From contig CAYXMQ010000011.1 in the NCBI GenBank assembly GCA_964466195.1, positions 1-64,000 on the forward strand: 64,000 nt of DNA, read 5' to 3'. Positions 27,074 through 35,530 of the stretch are shown piece by piece; the stretch's first letter is position 1, and the number at the start of each line of letters is the position of its first letter. Made by a program: the position numbers and the translations under genes. The notes under the pieces were generated by a model, which had not been told where the DNA came from, ran no database searches, and was given only the letters and a program-made list of their open reading frames with translations. Source of the stretch: PFJX01 sp964466195. Its GTDB lineage: Bacteria > Pseudomonadota > Gammaproteobacteria > Burkholderiales > Thiobacillaceae.

Positions 27074-27535
27074 ATGATCAGCCACGAACCCATCATTTGG
27101 AACGACAGCTATCTCACCGGCATCAGCCGCATCGACGAACAGCACAAAGTACTGCTGAACACCCTCAACGAAGCCAACGCCCGCCTGGCCGGCAGCGTCA
27201 CGCGCGACCTGCTGGAAGAGATCACACGCGACCTGCTGAGCTACGCCCTGTACCACTTCGAAACCGAAGAAACGCTGATGCGGGAATACGGCTATGCCGA
27301 CCTGTCGGCCGCCGACGAGGAAAAGCACCGCCAGGAACACCGCAGCTTCTCGCAACAAGTCGTCGCCCTGCGCGCCGGTCTGCGCGATGGCCGTCTGGTG
27401 ACGCGGGAAGAACTGCTCTCCTTCCTGAACAACTGGCTGCACAACCACATCCTGAATACCGACCAGCAATTCGGCGAATTTCTCCAAAGCCACGGTTATG
27501 TGGCGACACAAAAAAACATAACCGCATCGACCTGA
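27074..27535 (+). CDS. Bacteriohemerythrin
   Basis: This is a 153-residue single-domain hemerythrin. The di-iron ligands are visible: HK in DEQHKVLL, HFETEE, HRQEH and HNHILNTD. The family binds O2 and serves as an oxygen store or sensor. AAGGA lies 7 bases before the ATG. It directly follows the CHASE/GGDEF/EAL gene (44-base gap) and precedes the kinase operon, suggesting a link between oxygen and c-di-GMP signalling, though this is only positional. Confidence 0.92.
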   Translation: MISHEPIIWNDSYLTGISRIDEQHKVLLNTLNEANARLAGSVTRDLLEEITRDLLSYALYHFETEETLMREYGYADLSAADEEKHRQEHRSFSQQVVALRAGLRDGRLVTREELLSFLNNWLHNHILNTDQQFGEFLQSHGYVATQKNITAST

Positions 27536-27744
27536 CCGCCGCCGACACCCGAATATCACTTCGGTTCAATCCACTACATACTTGGAACGATGCTTGACCT
27601 GACCAGCCCCGGCCGTTCCAAACCATTAAAGAAAGCAGCAAACGCCGCCGATAGAGGCTGTCATCAGACCTGCCCGAGTAGGGAAATCCTTGGAGATCAT
27701 CGTGCCATCGCCGCGTATACGTATCGCCCCCTTAGACTATCCGG

Positions 27745-27779
27745 CCTGTACTCGCGCCCGTCCCGGGTGCGAGTACAGG
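27745..27779. repeat. Long perfect inverted repeat upstream of the kinase-pilus operon
   Basis: CCTGTACTCGC (27745-27755) is mirrored perfectly by GCGAGTACAGG (27769-27779), and the 13-base centre can form a further CCCG/CGGG pairing. It lies 43 bases before the ATG of the histidine kinase gene in a 287-base gap with no credible gene. There is no T-run, so it is more likely a protein-binding palindrome or 5' leader hairpin than a terminator. The rest of the gap shows no recognised riboswitch. Confidence 0.6.
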
Positions 27780-27822
27780 GTCGTCTTCCGGCATTTGATC
27801 CGGCGCTGAAGAACGCTATCCC

Positions 27823-29712
27823 ATGGACACCACGACCGCTTCCCCGCCCCTCGCCGGCAAACCCTTCCCTTCCCTCCACTGGAATAAAGACTGGCTTGGA
27901 CTGACCGCGATTGTTGTCGCCCTCGCCGTCATCGCGGTGGTTTTAGGTTTTTTATTCAACCACCTGCAAGAAAACCAAGTGGAAAGGATACGCACCCAGG
28001 GCCTCGCGCTGGTGCGCCTGCTGGCCAATATGCCGCTGACTCAACTGGCGCCCGGCGAGGGGCGAAAAGGCGACCTGGAAGTGATCTGGCAAAGCAACAA
28101 TGACCCGCTTTTCGCCTATATCGCCGTCGTCAACGTCCAGGGCCATACGCTCGGCACAGAAACCGCACCTGGCATCCTGCCGCCTCCCGCGGCGATGCCC
28201 ATCGAGCCCAGCGCCTGGCTTGGCGAACGACGGCTGACCCTGTCGGACGGCAAGCGCGGCGTGTTGGAATTTCATGCGCCCCTGCTCCTGAACGGCGAAC
28301 TGGCGGGCTATGTAAGGTTGGGCTATTTCCAGCCGGAATGGGGCCTCAGCCGCGAGCAGCTACCGTTTTTAGCCACGCTGGCATTACCCATTTTTCTGAT
28401 GAGCGGCCTGTTCTATCTGCTGCTGCGGCGGGAGATCAGGCCGCTGCGCACGGCCAGCCACGAACTCGACGAATTGCTCAGGCACGGCCGTTTTCAACAA
28501 ATGAATATTGAAGCCAGCGGCGAACTGGGCGTATTCATTCAGCGTTTCAACGCCTTCCTCGGCCAGGCGCAAGGGCGCATTCACGCGCTGGAATCTGAGC
28601 ACGACAACTTGCAGACATCGACCAAGCTGCTGTCCTACAAGCGCGAGCGCATCGAGGCCATGTTGCAATCTCTGCCGGAGGCGCTGCTGGTGCTGGACGA
28701 ATCCGGCACGGTCAGTTACGCCAATGCCCACGTCGAAACCATGCTGGGACTGGCCCGCGACGAGATCATGGGACGCCGTCCGCGCGACTGGTGCGCCATC
28801 CCGGAGATCATCGCCTTCCTGTCGCGTTATGAAGCGCGCGGCAGCGCCGGATACGGCAGCGACAGTCTGGAATTCACACCGCCGACGGCCTCGGACCGGC
28901 GCATGGCGCTGAATGCCTATCCGCTGTTCTCGCCGCGCGAACCGAACAGCGTGTTCGGCTCGCTGCTGGTGTTCCGCGACGTCACCGCCGACAACGTGGC
29001 CAAGCAAAGCCGCGCCGAATTCGTCGCCCATGTCGCCCACGAACTGAAGACGCCGCTCAATGTGCTGGCCATGTACAGCGAAAGTCTGCAGGGCGAGGAC
29101 GGCAACTCTGAAGCATTTCGCATCGAAGCGGTCAATGTCATCCAGGACGAGGTGGAACGCCTGTCCATGTTGATCAACAACCTGCTCAGCATCACCAAGA
29201 TCGAGATGGGCAGCCTGGATCTGGTGCGCCAGCGGGTCAAACTGCGCGACCTACTGGAGGACGCCTTCAACACCGTCAGCCGCAACGCCCGTGCGCAGGA
29301 CATTCAGCTGAACCTGGACCTGCCGCCGGACATCAGCCCGATCACCGTGGACAAGGACCTGCTGCGCATCGCGATCAACAACCTGATCACCAACGCCATC
29401 AAATACAACCGGCCGGGCGGCAGCGTGACGCTTTCCGCCGATGAAACCGACGACCGCATCGCCATCCACGTGCGCGACACCGGCATCGGCATCGCCGAGG
29501 CGGACCAGACGCGCGTATTCGACAAGTTTTATCGTTCGCTCGACGAGCAGGTGCGTTCGCGCAGCGGGCACGGCCTGGGGCTGGCGCTGGCGCGCGACAT
29601 CGTGCAGCTGCACCACGGCGATCTGAGCGTGCACAGCGTGCTGGGCGAGGGCACGACCTTCACGATAGAACTCGACAAAGGCCAGGTATTCCTGGCGGGG
29701 AACGGGACATGA
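27823..29712 (+). CDS. Membrane sensor histidine kinase (PAS, HisKA, HATPase)
   Basis: This 629-residue kinase has membrane helices at about residues 25-48 and 183-205 flanking a periplasmic sensor, and a linker/HAMP-like region. A PAS domain follows (about 275-390), then HisKA with His406 (VAHELKTPL) and a HATPase domain (NNLITNAIKYN, DTGIGIAEAD, GHGLGLALA). It overlaps the next gene, a response regulator, by 4 bases (ATGA), so the pair is cognate. It opens the dense gene run that continues into the pilus genes; its signal is unknown. Confidence 0.92.
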   Translation: MDTTTASPPLAGKPFPSLHWNKDWLGLTAIVVALAVIAVVLGFLFNHLQENQVERIRTQGLALVRLLANMPLTQLAPGEGRKGDLEVIWQSNNDPLFAYIAVVNVQGHTLGTETAPGILPPPAAMPIEPSAWLGERRLTLSDGKRGVLEFHAPLLLNGELAGYVRLGYFQPEWGLSREQLPFLATLALPIFLMSGLFYLLLRREIRPLRTASHELDELLRHGRFQQMNIEASGELGVFIQRFNAFLGQAQGRIHALESEHDNLQTSTKLLSYKRERIEAMLQSLPEALLVLDESGTVSYANAHVETMLGLARDEIMGRRPRDWCAIPEIIAFLSRYEARGSAGYGSDSLEFTPPTASDRRMALNAYPLFSPREPNSVFGSLLVFRDVTADNVAKQSRAEFVAHVAHELKTPLNVLAMYSESLQGEDGNSEAFRIEAVNVIQDEVERLSMLINNLLSITKIEMGSLDLVRQRVKLRDLLEDAFNTVSRNARAQDIQLNLDLPPDISPITVDKDLLRIAINNLITNAIKYNRPGGSVTLSADETDDRIAIHVRDTGIGIAEADQTRVFDKFYRSLDEQVRSRSGHGLGLALARDIVQLHHGDLSVHSVLGEGTTFTIELDKGQVFLAGNGT

Positions 29713-30095
29713 AACGGATCTTGATCGCCGATGACGAACCTTATGTGGTGCGCGTGCTCAAGCTCAGCCTGGAACGCGCCGGCTATCAGGTGGAATGGGC
29801 CAGCAACGGCAAGCTGGCGTTGGAAAGCCTGCTGGCGGCCCCGCCCGACGTTTTGATCACCGACATCCAGATGCCGGTGATGACCGGCAAGGAGCTGTGC
29901 GCCCGCATCCAGGCGGAATTGCCGCAACGCGAATTCCTGATCTTCGTGGTCACTTCCCGCACCGAGGTGGAACACCGCGCCTGGTCTGCCCAAATGAGCA
30001 ACCTGATGTTCCTGGAGAAACCCGTCAGCATGCGCAATCTGGTCGCCAAGCTGGACGCGTATTTCGCGCGATCAGCCTCGACTGCATCGAACTAG
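29709..30095 (+). CDS. Single-domain response regulator
   Basis: This 128-residue receiver has the acidic pair (ADDEP), phospho-acceptor Asp52 (ITDIQMPVMTG), conserved Thr (VVTS) and Lys (LEKP). There is no output domain. It should therefore act by protein contact, and the GGDEF-EAL protein 4 bases downstream is a natural target. It is translationally coupled to the kinase. Confidence 0.92.
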   Translation: MKRILIADDEPYVVRVLKLSLERAGYQVEWASNGKLALESLLAAPPDVLITDIQMPVMTGKELCARIQAELPQREFLIFVVTSRTEVEHRAWSAQMSNLMFLEKPVSMRNLVAKLDAYFARSASTASN

Positions 30096-30099
30096 CCTC

Positions 30100-32445
30100 A
30101 TGTACTCCGCCCTGGCCTCACTCGACTTCAGCCCTTACCGACGCCTGCTCCAGGCGGTATTCAAGGGGCTGAGCGGCATTTCCGTGCGGGCGGTCGACGG
30201 CACACCGCTCTACCAGGACGGCAGCCTGCCGGGGAAACACGCCCTGGCCGACGGCGAAGTGGAATGGTCGGCCGCGCTGGGCGACGCCCAGATCACTCTG
30301 GGCACGCTCATCGTGCGCTTTGCCCCGCAGGCCTACTCCTCCGTCACCCGCCAGGCGCTGACCGACGTGGCCGCCAATATCTCACGCGAATGCGCCATGC
30401 TGGACGAACTCAACGCCATGGCCGAGGAACTGGCCAAGCGGTATGAAGAACTCAACATGGTCTATACCACCGAGGACAAAACCAAGGATTACGGCCAGGG
30501 CCGGGCGATGCTGCAGCAATTGGTGAAGAACTACACCCAATTTCGCGACATCGAGATGACCGTCCTGCTGTTGCCGAACATGAATATCCGCATCGTCGAG
30601 CAGGGCGCCCTGGCGCCACCAGCCGATGCCGGCAACCTGTTTGACCTGCTACAGAACGAGGTGCTGCCGGCGCTGATTGCCGGCATGGACCCGTTGGTCA
30701 TCAATTCGCAGCAGGATGCCGACGCGACGGGGCTGCGCTTCAACCTGCGCAACAAACTGATCGTGCAGCCCATCATCGAGAACGAATCCCGGGTCACCGG
30801 CCTGCTTGCCGCCATCAACGGACCGCTGGAGACGGACTTCAGCAACAGCGACCGCAACCTGCTCGAAGTCATGGCCCGCAAGGCGGCCAAGATCATCCTG
30901 ACCAGCTTCGACTTGCCCACTGGCCTGCTGCTCCGGGCAGGCCTGGAACATCATCTGCGTCTTGCCCTGGCCAAAACCCAGCAACAAGGCGGGCAGTCTT
31001 GCGTGCTGGGCGTGGACATCGACAGGATGACCGTGGTCAACGACACCCTCGGTCGCGACGCGGGCGACGCATTGATCGTCCGCGTCGGCGCCATGCTCAA
31101 GGAACAAGTGCGCGACAGCGACGGCATTGCCCGTCTCGGCGGCGACGAATTCGGCATTGTGCTTGACGACTGTTCGCCGGAGCAGTGTCAGGCCGTCGCA
31201 AGAAAACTCGTGCAACGCGCCAGCGAAATGGATTTCGCCTGGAACGGCGAACCCGTCGAAGTCAGCCTGAGCATCGGCGTCGTGCCCTTGAACGACAGCT
31301 GCGGAAACGTCGAGCAGATACTCAGCACGCTCGACCTGACCTGCCTGGTGGCCAAGGAAGGGGGCGGCTGTCAGGTGCAGGTCTATCAACACCAGGATGC
31401 CGACCTGGCCGCGCGCAAGGAAGCCATGTACTGGGTACGCCGGCTGCAGAACGCCCTGCGCGAGCACCGTTTCAATCTGCACGCCCAGATCATCGCGCCG
31501 ATGGACCCGTCGACCCACCGCACCCACTACGAGGTGCTGATCCGCCTGCCGGGCGACGACGGCCGCATGATTCCACCCGGCGTCTTCCTGCCACCCGCCG
31601 AACACTATGGTCTGATGCCGGCCATCGACCGTTGGGTGTTCAAACGCCTATTGGATGAAATGAGCGCTTTCTGGCGCACCCACGGGGCGCTGGAAGTGGT
31701 GTTCAGCGTCAACCTGTCCGGTCAGTCCCTGACCGACACCCTCTTGCTCGATTACATCGTGGCGGAACTTGCCGCCGTGCCCTTTCCGCATGACCGGCTG
31801 TGTTTCGAGATCACGGAAACCACGGCGTTCGCCAAACTCGAACCGGTCAAGCGCTTCATCGCCGAGGTCAGAGGCATGGGTTGCAGTTTCGCCCTCGACG
31901 ATTTCGGCTCGGGCCTCAGTTCCTACAGCTATCTGAAAAACCTGGAGGTGGATCTGGTCAAGATCGACGGCAGCTTCATCAGCAACATCCTGGAAGACCC
32001 GGTGTCCGATGTCATGGTTCAGTCGGTCATCGCCATCGCCCGCCAGATGGGCATCGAAACGGTGGCCGAATTCGTCGAGACCGGCGCCATCCAGGATCGC
32101 CTGCGGGTATTGGGAGTGGATTTCGTACAAGGCTACGGCGTCGGCAAGCCCGTCCCGTTGACGGACATCCTCGGCCGCTCGCCGCCGCGCAGGCAGCCGA
32201 GAAAATGGCCGCCTGCGCATGAACGACGCCGCCGTGGAAACTGCCGCCTCGGTGCTGCGTACGCGCATCGGCGTGATGACCCACCTCTCGCCCAAGGCCG
32301 CCCTGAGCGAACCGGGCGTCCTGGCGACGCTGGTAGCCGTGGCGGAATCCTGTATGCAGAACCGCGAACTGCAACTGGTGCTGGACTTGACCGCCGTGCC
32401 CCTGATCCGCAGCGACATCCTGGAGACCCTGCTCGACCTGCATGA
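30100..32445 (+). CDS. GAF-like-GGDEF-EAL c-di-GMP protein with overlapping 3' end
   Basis: This 781-residue frame has an N-terminal part with coiled coil and a GAF-like domain (about 1-270). The GGDEF motif is intact at 347-351 with an RDSD inhibitory site, and an EAL domain follows (EVL at 478-480, DDFGSG from 600). Catalytic residues seem kept, with EVL for EAL. Recognisable EAL sequence ends near residue 690 (about base 32170). Residues from about 707 on are Arg/Pro-rich and overlap the next gene by 227 bases in another frame. That tail looks like out-of-frame reading of the STAS-coding region, so the true stop may have been lost or shifted. Confidence 0.85.
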   Translation: MYSALASLDFSPYRRLLQAVFKGLSGISVRAVDGTPLYQDGSLPGKHALADGEVEWSAALGDAQITLGTLIVRFAPQAYSSVTRQALTDVAANISRECAMLDELNAMAEELAKRYEELNMVYTTEDKTKDYGQGRAMLQQLVKNYTQFRDIEMTVLLLPNMNIRIVEQGALAPPADAGNLFDLLQNEVLPALIAGMDPLVINSQQDADATGLRFNLRNKLIVQPIIENESRVTGLLAAINGPLETDFSNSDRNLLEVMARKAAKIILTSFDLPTGLLLRAGLEHHLRLALAKTQQQGGQSCVLGVDIDRMTVVNDTLGRDAGDALIVRVGAMLKEQVRDSDGIARLGGDEFGIVLDDCSPEQCQAVARKLVQRASEMDFAWNGEPVEVSLSIGVVPLNDSCGNVEQILSTLDLTCLVAKEGGGCQVQVYQHQDADLAARKEAMYWVRRLQNALREHRFNLHAQIIAPMDPSTHRTHYEVLIRLPGDDGRMIPPGVFLPPAEHYGLMPAIDRWVFKRLLDEMSAFWRTHGALEVVFSVNLSGQSLTDTLLLDYIVAELAAVPFPHDRLCFEITETTAFAKLEPVKRFIAEVRGMGCSFALDDFGSGLSSYSYLKNLEVDLVKIDGSFISNILEDPVSDVMVQSVIAIARQMGIETVAEFVETGAIQDRLRVLGVDFVQGYGVGKPVPLTDILGRSPPRRQPRKWPPAHERRRRGNCRLGAAYAHRRDDPPLAQGRPERTGRPGDAGSRGGILYAEPRTATGAGLDRRAPDPQRHPGDPARPA

Positions 32446-34270
32446 CAAACTGGTACGTCTGGGCGGCTGGCTGAAGCTGAGTCACCCCAGCCCGACCGTG
32501 CTGAACGTACTGCAATTGACCGGGGTCATCGAATACATCAGCGTCCTCGGCGGCCAAGGCGAGAAAACACCGCCTCCCGTCCCGCTCGAAGGCCGTCGCC
32601 GACTCGGCGATCTGTTGGTCAGCCGCGGCCTGCTCACCGAGGCGCAGGTGGAAGAAGCCATGCGCTTGCAGAAGAAACTCAACCGTCGCATGGGGCAACT
32701 GGTGGTGGAGCAAGGCTGGGTCAGCGAGCAGAACCTGCTGGACACCCTCAGCGAACAGCTCGGCCTGCCGCTGGTCCGCCTGCGCGCCGGCCTGTGGGAC
32801 CCGGCGGTGGCAGCACGCCTGGACAAGGAGGTAGCGCGCCGGCTCAAGGTGCTGCCGCTGTTCATGCTGCGCGGCAGCCTCAGCCTGGCCACTGCCGACC
32901 CGCAGGCCATGCCCAGCTTCCACGAAGTGGAGGAGCGCCTGCAATGCCGGGTACGGCCGGTGTTGGCGCGCCAGGAAGACATCCTGCGCGCGATCAACGA
33001 CACCTACGCCAACCAGGAACTCGGCGCCGAACTGGCCGGCGACGACTACGACGATCTGGAAGTGGTCGCCAGCAGCGTGCCCGACGACTACACCGTCATC
33101 GACCAGCTGGCCGGCGGCAGCCCGATCATCAACATGGTCAATTCGCTGATCCAGCGCGCCGTGCGCGACGGCGCCAGCGACATCCATTTCGAACCCGGGC
33201 GCAGCAAGTCACGCGTCCGCTTCCGCATCGACGGCGTGCTGTACGAAGTCATGACGCCGCGCAGCGAACTGCATCCAGCCCTGATCTCGCGCCTCAAGGT
33301 GATGGCCAGTCTGGACATCGCCGAGCGGCGCATGCCGCAGGACGGCCGCATCCAGGTCTATACCCAGGGCCGCTCGGTGGACTTGCGCTTCAGCTCCCTG
33401 CCCGGCCTGTTCGGTGAAAAAGTGGTGCTGCGCGTGCTGGACAAGAACCAGGCCATCCTCGACCTCAACAAGCTCGGCATGGCGACGCCCAACCTGGACC
33501 GCTTCAAGCAGCTGCTGGGCCGCAGCAACGGCCTCATCCTGGTCACCGGTCCCACCGGCAGCGGCAAGACCACGACGCTCTATGCCGCGCTGAACTACCT
33601 CAACAGCATCGAGAAAAACATCGTCACCATCGAAGACCCGGTGGAATACCAGGTCGAGATCATCAATCAGAACGAAGTCCGCAGCGGCATCGGCCTGACC
33701 TTTGCGAAGATGCTCAAACACGTTCTGCGGCAAGACCCGGACATCGTCATGGTGGGTGAGATCCGCGAGCGCGAAACCGCCGAGATCGCGGTGCAAGCCG
33801 CGCTGACCGGCCATCTGGTGCTGTCCACGCTGCACACCAACGACAGCATCGGCGCGGTGACGCGGATGATCGAGATGGGCGTCGAGCCCTATCTGCTGTC
33901 ATCTGCACTGGCCGGCGTGATGGCGCAGCGTCTGCTGCGCACGATCTGCCCGGCTTGTCGCACCCATTTCCTGGCGCCGCCGGACATGGCGCGGCGTTAC
34001 GGCTGGGGAGAAAACGAAAACATCCGCCTGGCGCGCGGCCGCGGTTGCCCCGAGTGTTACGACTCCGGCTACAAGGGCCGCCTCGGCATTCACGAGATTC
34101 TCGATAGCGACGAAGAACTGCAACGCCTGATCATGGCCAACGCCAGCCGCGACCAGCTCAACGAATACATGCGCCGGCGCAACGTCAAGACCCTGTTCGA
34201 CGACGGCCTGCTGCGCGTGCGCAGCGGCCAGACCAGCATCGAAGAAGTCAGTCGCGCAGTCAACATGTAA
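32219..34270 (+). CDS. mshE: MshE/PilB-like pilus assembly ATPase with N-terminal STAS-like domain
   Basis: This is a 683-residue protein. Residues about 10-110 look like a STAS domain (LDLTAVPLIRSDILETLLDL, LKLSHPSPTVLNVLQLTGV), with Ser65-Asp66 where anti-sigma antagonists have their Ser pair. Residues 126-185 carry two MshEN c-di-GMP-binding motifs (RLGDLLVSRG with AMRLQ, and MGQLVVEQG with TLSEQ). The secretion ATPase follows: Walker A GPTGSGKT near 444-451, Walker B region DIVMVGEIRERET, and a four-cysteine zinc site (CPAC, CPEC). It powers pilus extension. STAS fused to this ATPase is unusual; a link to partner-switching control is inference. Confidence 0.9.
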   Translation: MNDAAVETAASVLRTRIGVMTHLSPKAALSEPGVLATLVAVAESCMQNRELQLVLDLTAVPLIRSDILETLLDLHDKLVRLGGWLKLSHPSPTVLNVLQLTGVIEYISVLGGQGEKTPPPVPLEGRRRLGDLLVSRGLLTEAQVEEAMRLQKKLNRRMGQLVVEQGWVSEQNLLDTLSEQLGLPLVRLRAGLWDPAVAARLDKEVARRLKVLPLFMLRGSLSLATADPQAMPSFHEVEERLQCRVRPVLARQEDILRAINDTYANQELGAELAGDDYDDLEVVASSVPDDYTVIDQLAGGSPIINMVNSLIQRAVRDGASDIHFEPGRSKSRVRFRIDGVLYEVMTPRSELHPALISRLKVMASLDIAERRMPQDGRIQVYTQGRSVDLRFSSLPGLFGEKVVLRVLDKNQAILDLNKLGMATPNLDRFKQLLGRSNGLILVTGPTGSGKTTTLYAALNYLNSIEKNIVTIEDPVEYQVEIINQNEVRSGIGLTFAKMLKHVLRQDPDIVMVGEIRERETAEIAVQAALTGHLVLSTLHTNDSIGAVTRMIEMGVEPYLLSSALAGVMAQRLLRTICPACRTHFLAPPDMARRYGWGENENIRLARGRGCPECYDSGYKGRLGIHEILDSDEELQRLIMANASRDQLNEYMRRRNVKTLFDDGLLRVRSGQTSIEEVSRAVNM

Positions 34271-34299
34271 CGCCCGCCAGCCGCCCATAGACCCGCAGC

Positions 34300-35418
34300 A
34301 TGCCCTTGGAACTCGACACCCCCGACATCGCCGCGCCGCAGAGCGGCGGCCGCGCCTTCGCCGTGCGGTTCGCCCGCCGGCGGCGGGTCAGCGACAAGGA
34401 CCGGCAGTTCTTCACCGAACAGCTCTCGATGCTGCTGGACACCGGAACGGCGCTGCACGCCGCCTTGCAAACCCTGGCCAAACAGGCGGAAAACCCCGCC
34501 CTGCGCGAATTGATCGAACGCCTGGTCAACGACATCGGCGAGGGCCGCACCTTCGCCCAGGCCCTGGCGCTGTATCCGGAGGTGTTCTCGCGCAGCTATG
34601 TGGCGCTGGTCGCCGCCAGCGAAAGCGGCGGCTATCTGCACAAGGTGCTGGAGCAACTGCAGGAACTCGAGGAAAAGCGCGCTGCATTGCGCGACACCGT
34701 GTCTTCGGCGCTGTCCTATCCGGCCTTCCTGGCGCTGTTCTCGCTCGGCGTGGTGGTGTTCGTACTGGTGGTGGTGTTTCCCAAATTCGCCGACATGTTC
34801 CTGCCCATCCACGACCAGCTGCCGCTGATCACCCGTCTGCTGATGCTCACCAGCAACGCCCTTACTCACTACTGGTTTCTCTTGCTGCCAGGCGCCGCGG
34901 CGTTGTTTGCGGTAGCGCTCTACGCCTGGCGCACGCCCGCCGGCCGCACCCGGGTGGCAGGCTGGCAGCTCAACCTGCCGCTGTTGCGTGCTATCTTCGT
35001 GCCCTTCTACTTCACCCAGGTGCTGCGCGTCATGAGTCTGTCGCTCGCCAATGGCGTCTCCCTGATGGACGCCCTCGCCGCCAGCCGCGAAGTGGTGGAC
35101 AACAGCGCCTTTCGCGACTTCATCGGCCGCGTGCAGGAAAACATCGAGCGCGGCGCCAGTTTCGCCAGCGGATTCGAGCGCGAGCCGTTCGTGCCCGCCA
35201 TCGTGCGCCAGATGATCGGCACCGGCGAGGCCAGCGGCAATCTGGCCAAGGTCATGGCGCGCATCGCCGACCATTACGAACGGGAACTGACCCGCAAGGT
35301 GGCAGCCGTCGCGCGCATGGCCGAGCCGATGATGCTGGTGGTCATGGGCGGTGTGGTCGGTCTGATCGTCGCCTCGCTGATCCTGCCAATCTTTCAGCTC
35401 TCGCGCAGCGTCGGCTAA
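34300..35418 (+). CDS. mshG: Pilus inner-membrane platform protein MshG/PilC/GspF
   Basis: This 372-residue protein of the GspF family has two repeats of the family domain (about 40-160 and 240-365), each followed by membrane helices (such as SLGVVVFVLVVVFPKFADMF and VVMGGVVGLIVASLILPIF). It docks the ATPase and passes pilins into the fibre. It follows the mshE-like gene after 29 bases, the standard order. No clear ribosome site was seen before ATG 34300. Confidence 0.93.
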   Translation: MPLELDTPDIAAPQSGGRAFAVRFARRRRVSDKDRQFFTEQLSMLLDTGTALHAALQTLAKQAENPALRELIERLVNDIGEGRTFAQALALYPEVFSRSYVALVAASESGGYLHKVLEQLQELEEKRAALRDTVSSALSYPAFLALFSLGVVVFVLVVVFPKFADMFLPIHDQLPLITRLLMLTSNALTHYWFLLLPGAAALFAVALYAWRTPAGRTRVAGWQLNLPLLRAIFVPFYFTQVLRVMSLSLANGVSLMDALAASREVVDNSAFRDFIGRVQENIERGASFASGFEREPFVPAIVRQMIGTGEASGNLAKVMARIADHYERELTRKVAAVARMAEPMMLVVMGGVVGLIVASLILPIFQLSRSVG

Positions 35419-35500
35419 TTTTTTCGATTTATATCTAAAGTAATACGATCAGATGCCGACACAGTCATTATCCCAATGCCGTAAATGAAGTTGGTTAAAC

Positions 35501-35514
35501 TTGATCCAAATCAA
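35501..35514. promoter_or_regulatory. Perfect FNR/ANR-type box upstream of the pilin gene
   Basis: TTGATCCAAATCAA matches the FNR/ANR/DNR consensus (TTGAT, four bases, ATCAA) at all ten fixed positions. It ends 16 bases before the pilin ATG (35531), in the 112-base gap after mshG. This position is too close to the start codon for normal activation at -41.5. If it is real, repression or an unusual role is more likely. A chance match of this quality is expected well under once per window. Confidence 0.5.
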
Positions 35515-35530
35515 ACCCGGAGCAATCACG

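Noticed and set aside
27536..27822. Possible c-di-GMP riboswitch or small RNA before the kinase gene
   Set aside because: The gap was compared by eye with the GEMM-type consensus and no conserved blocks were found. Only the palindrome at 27745-27779 stands out.
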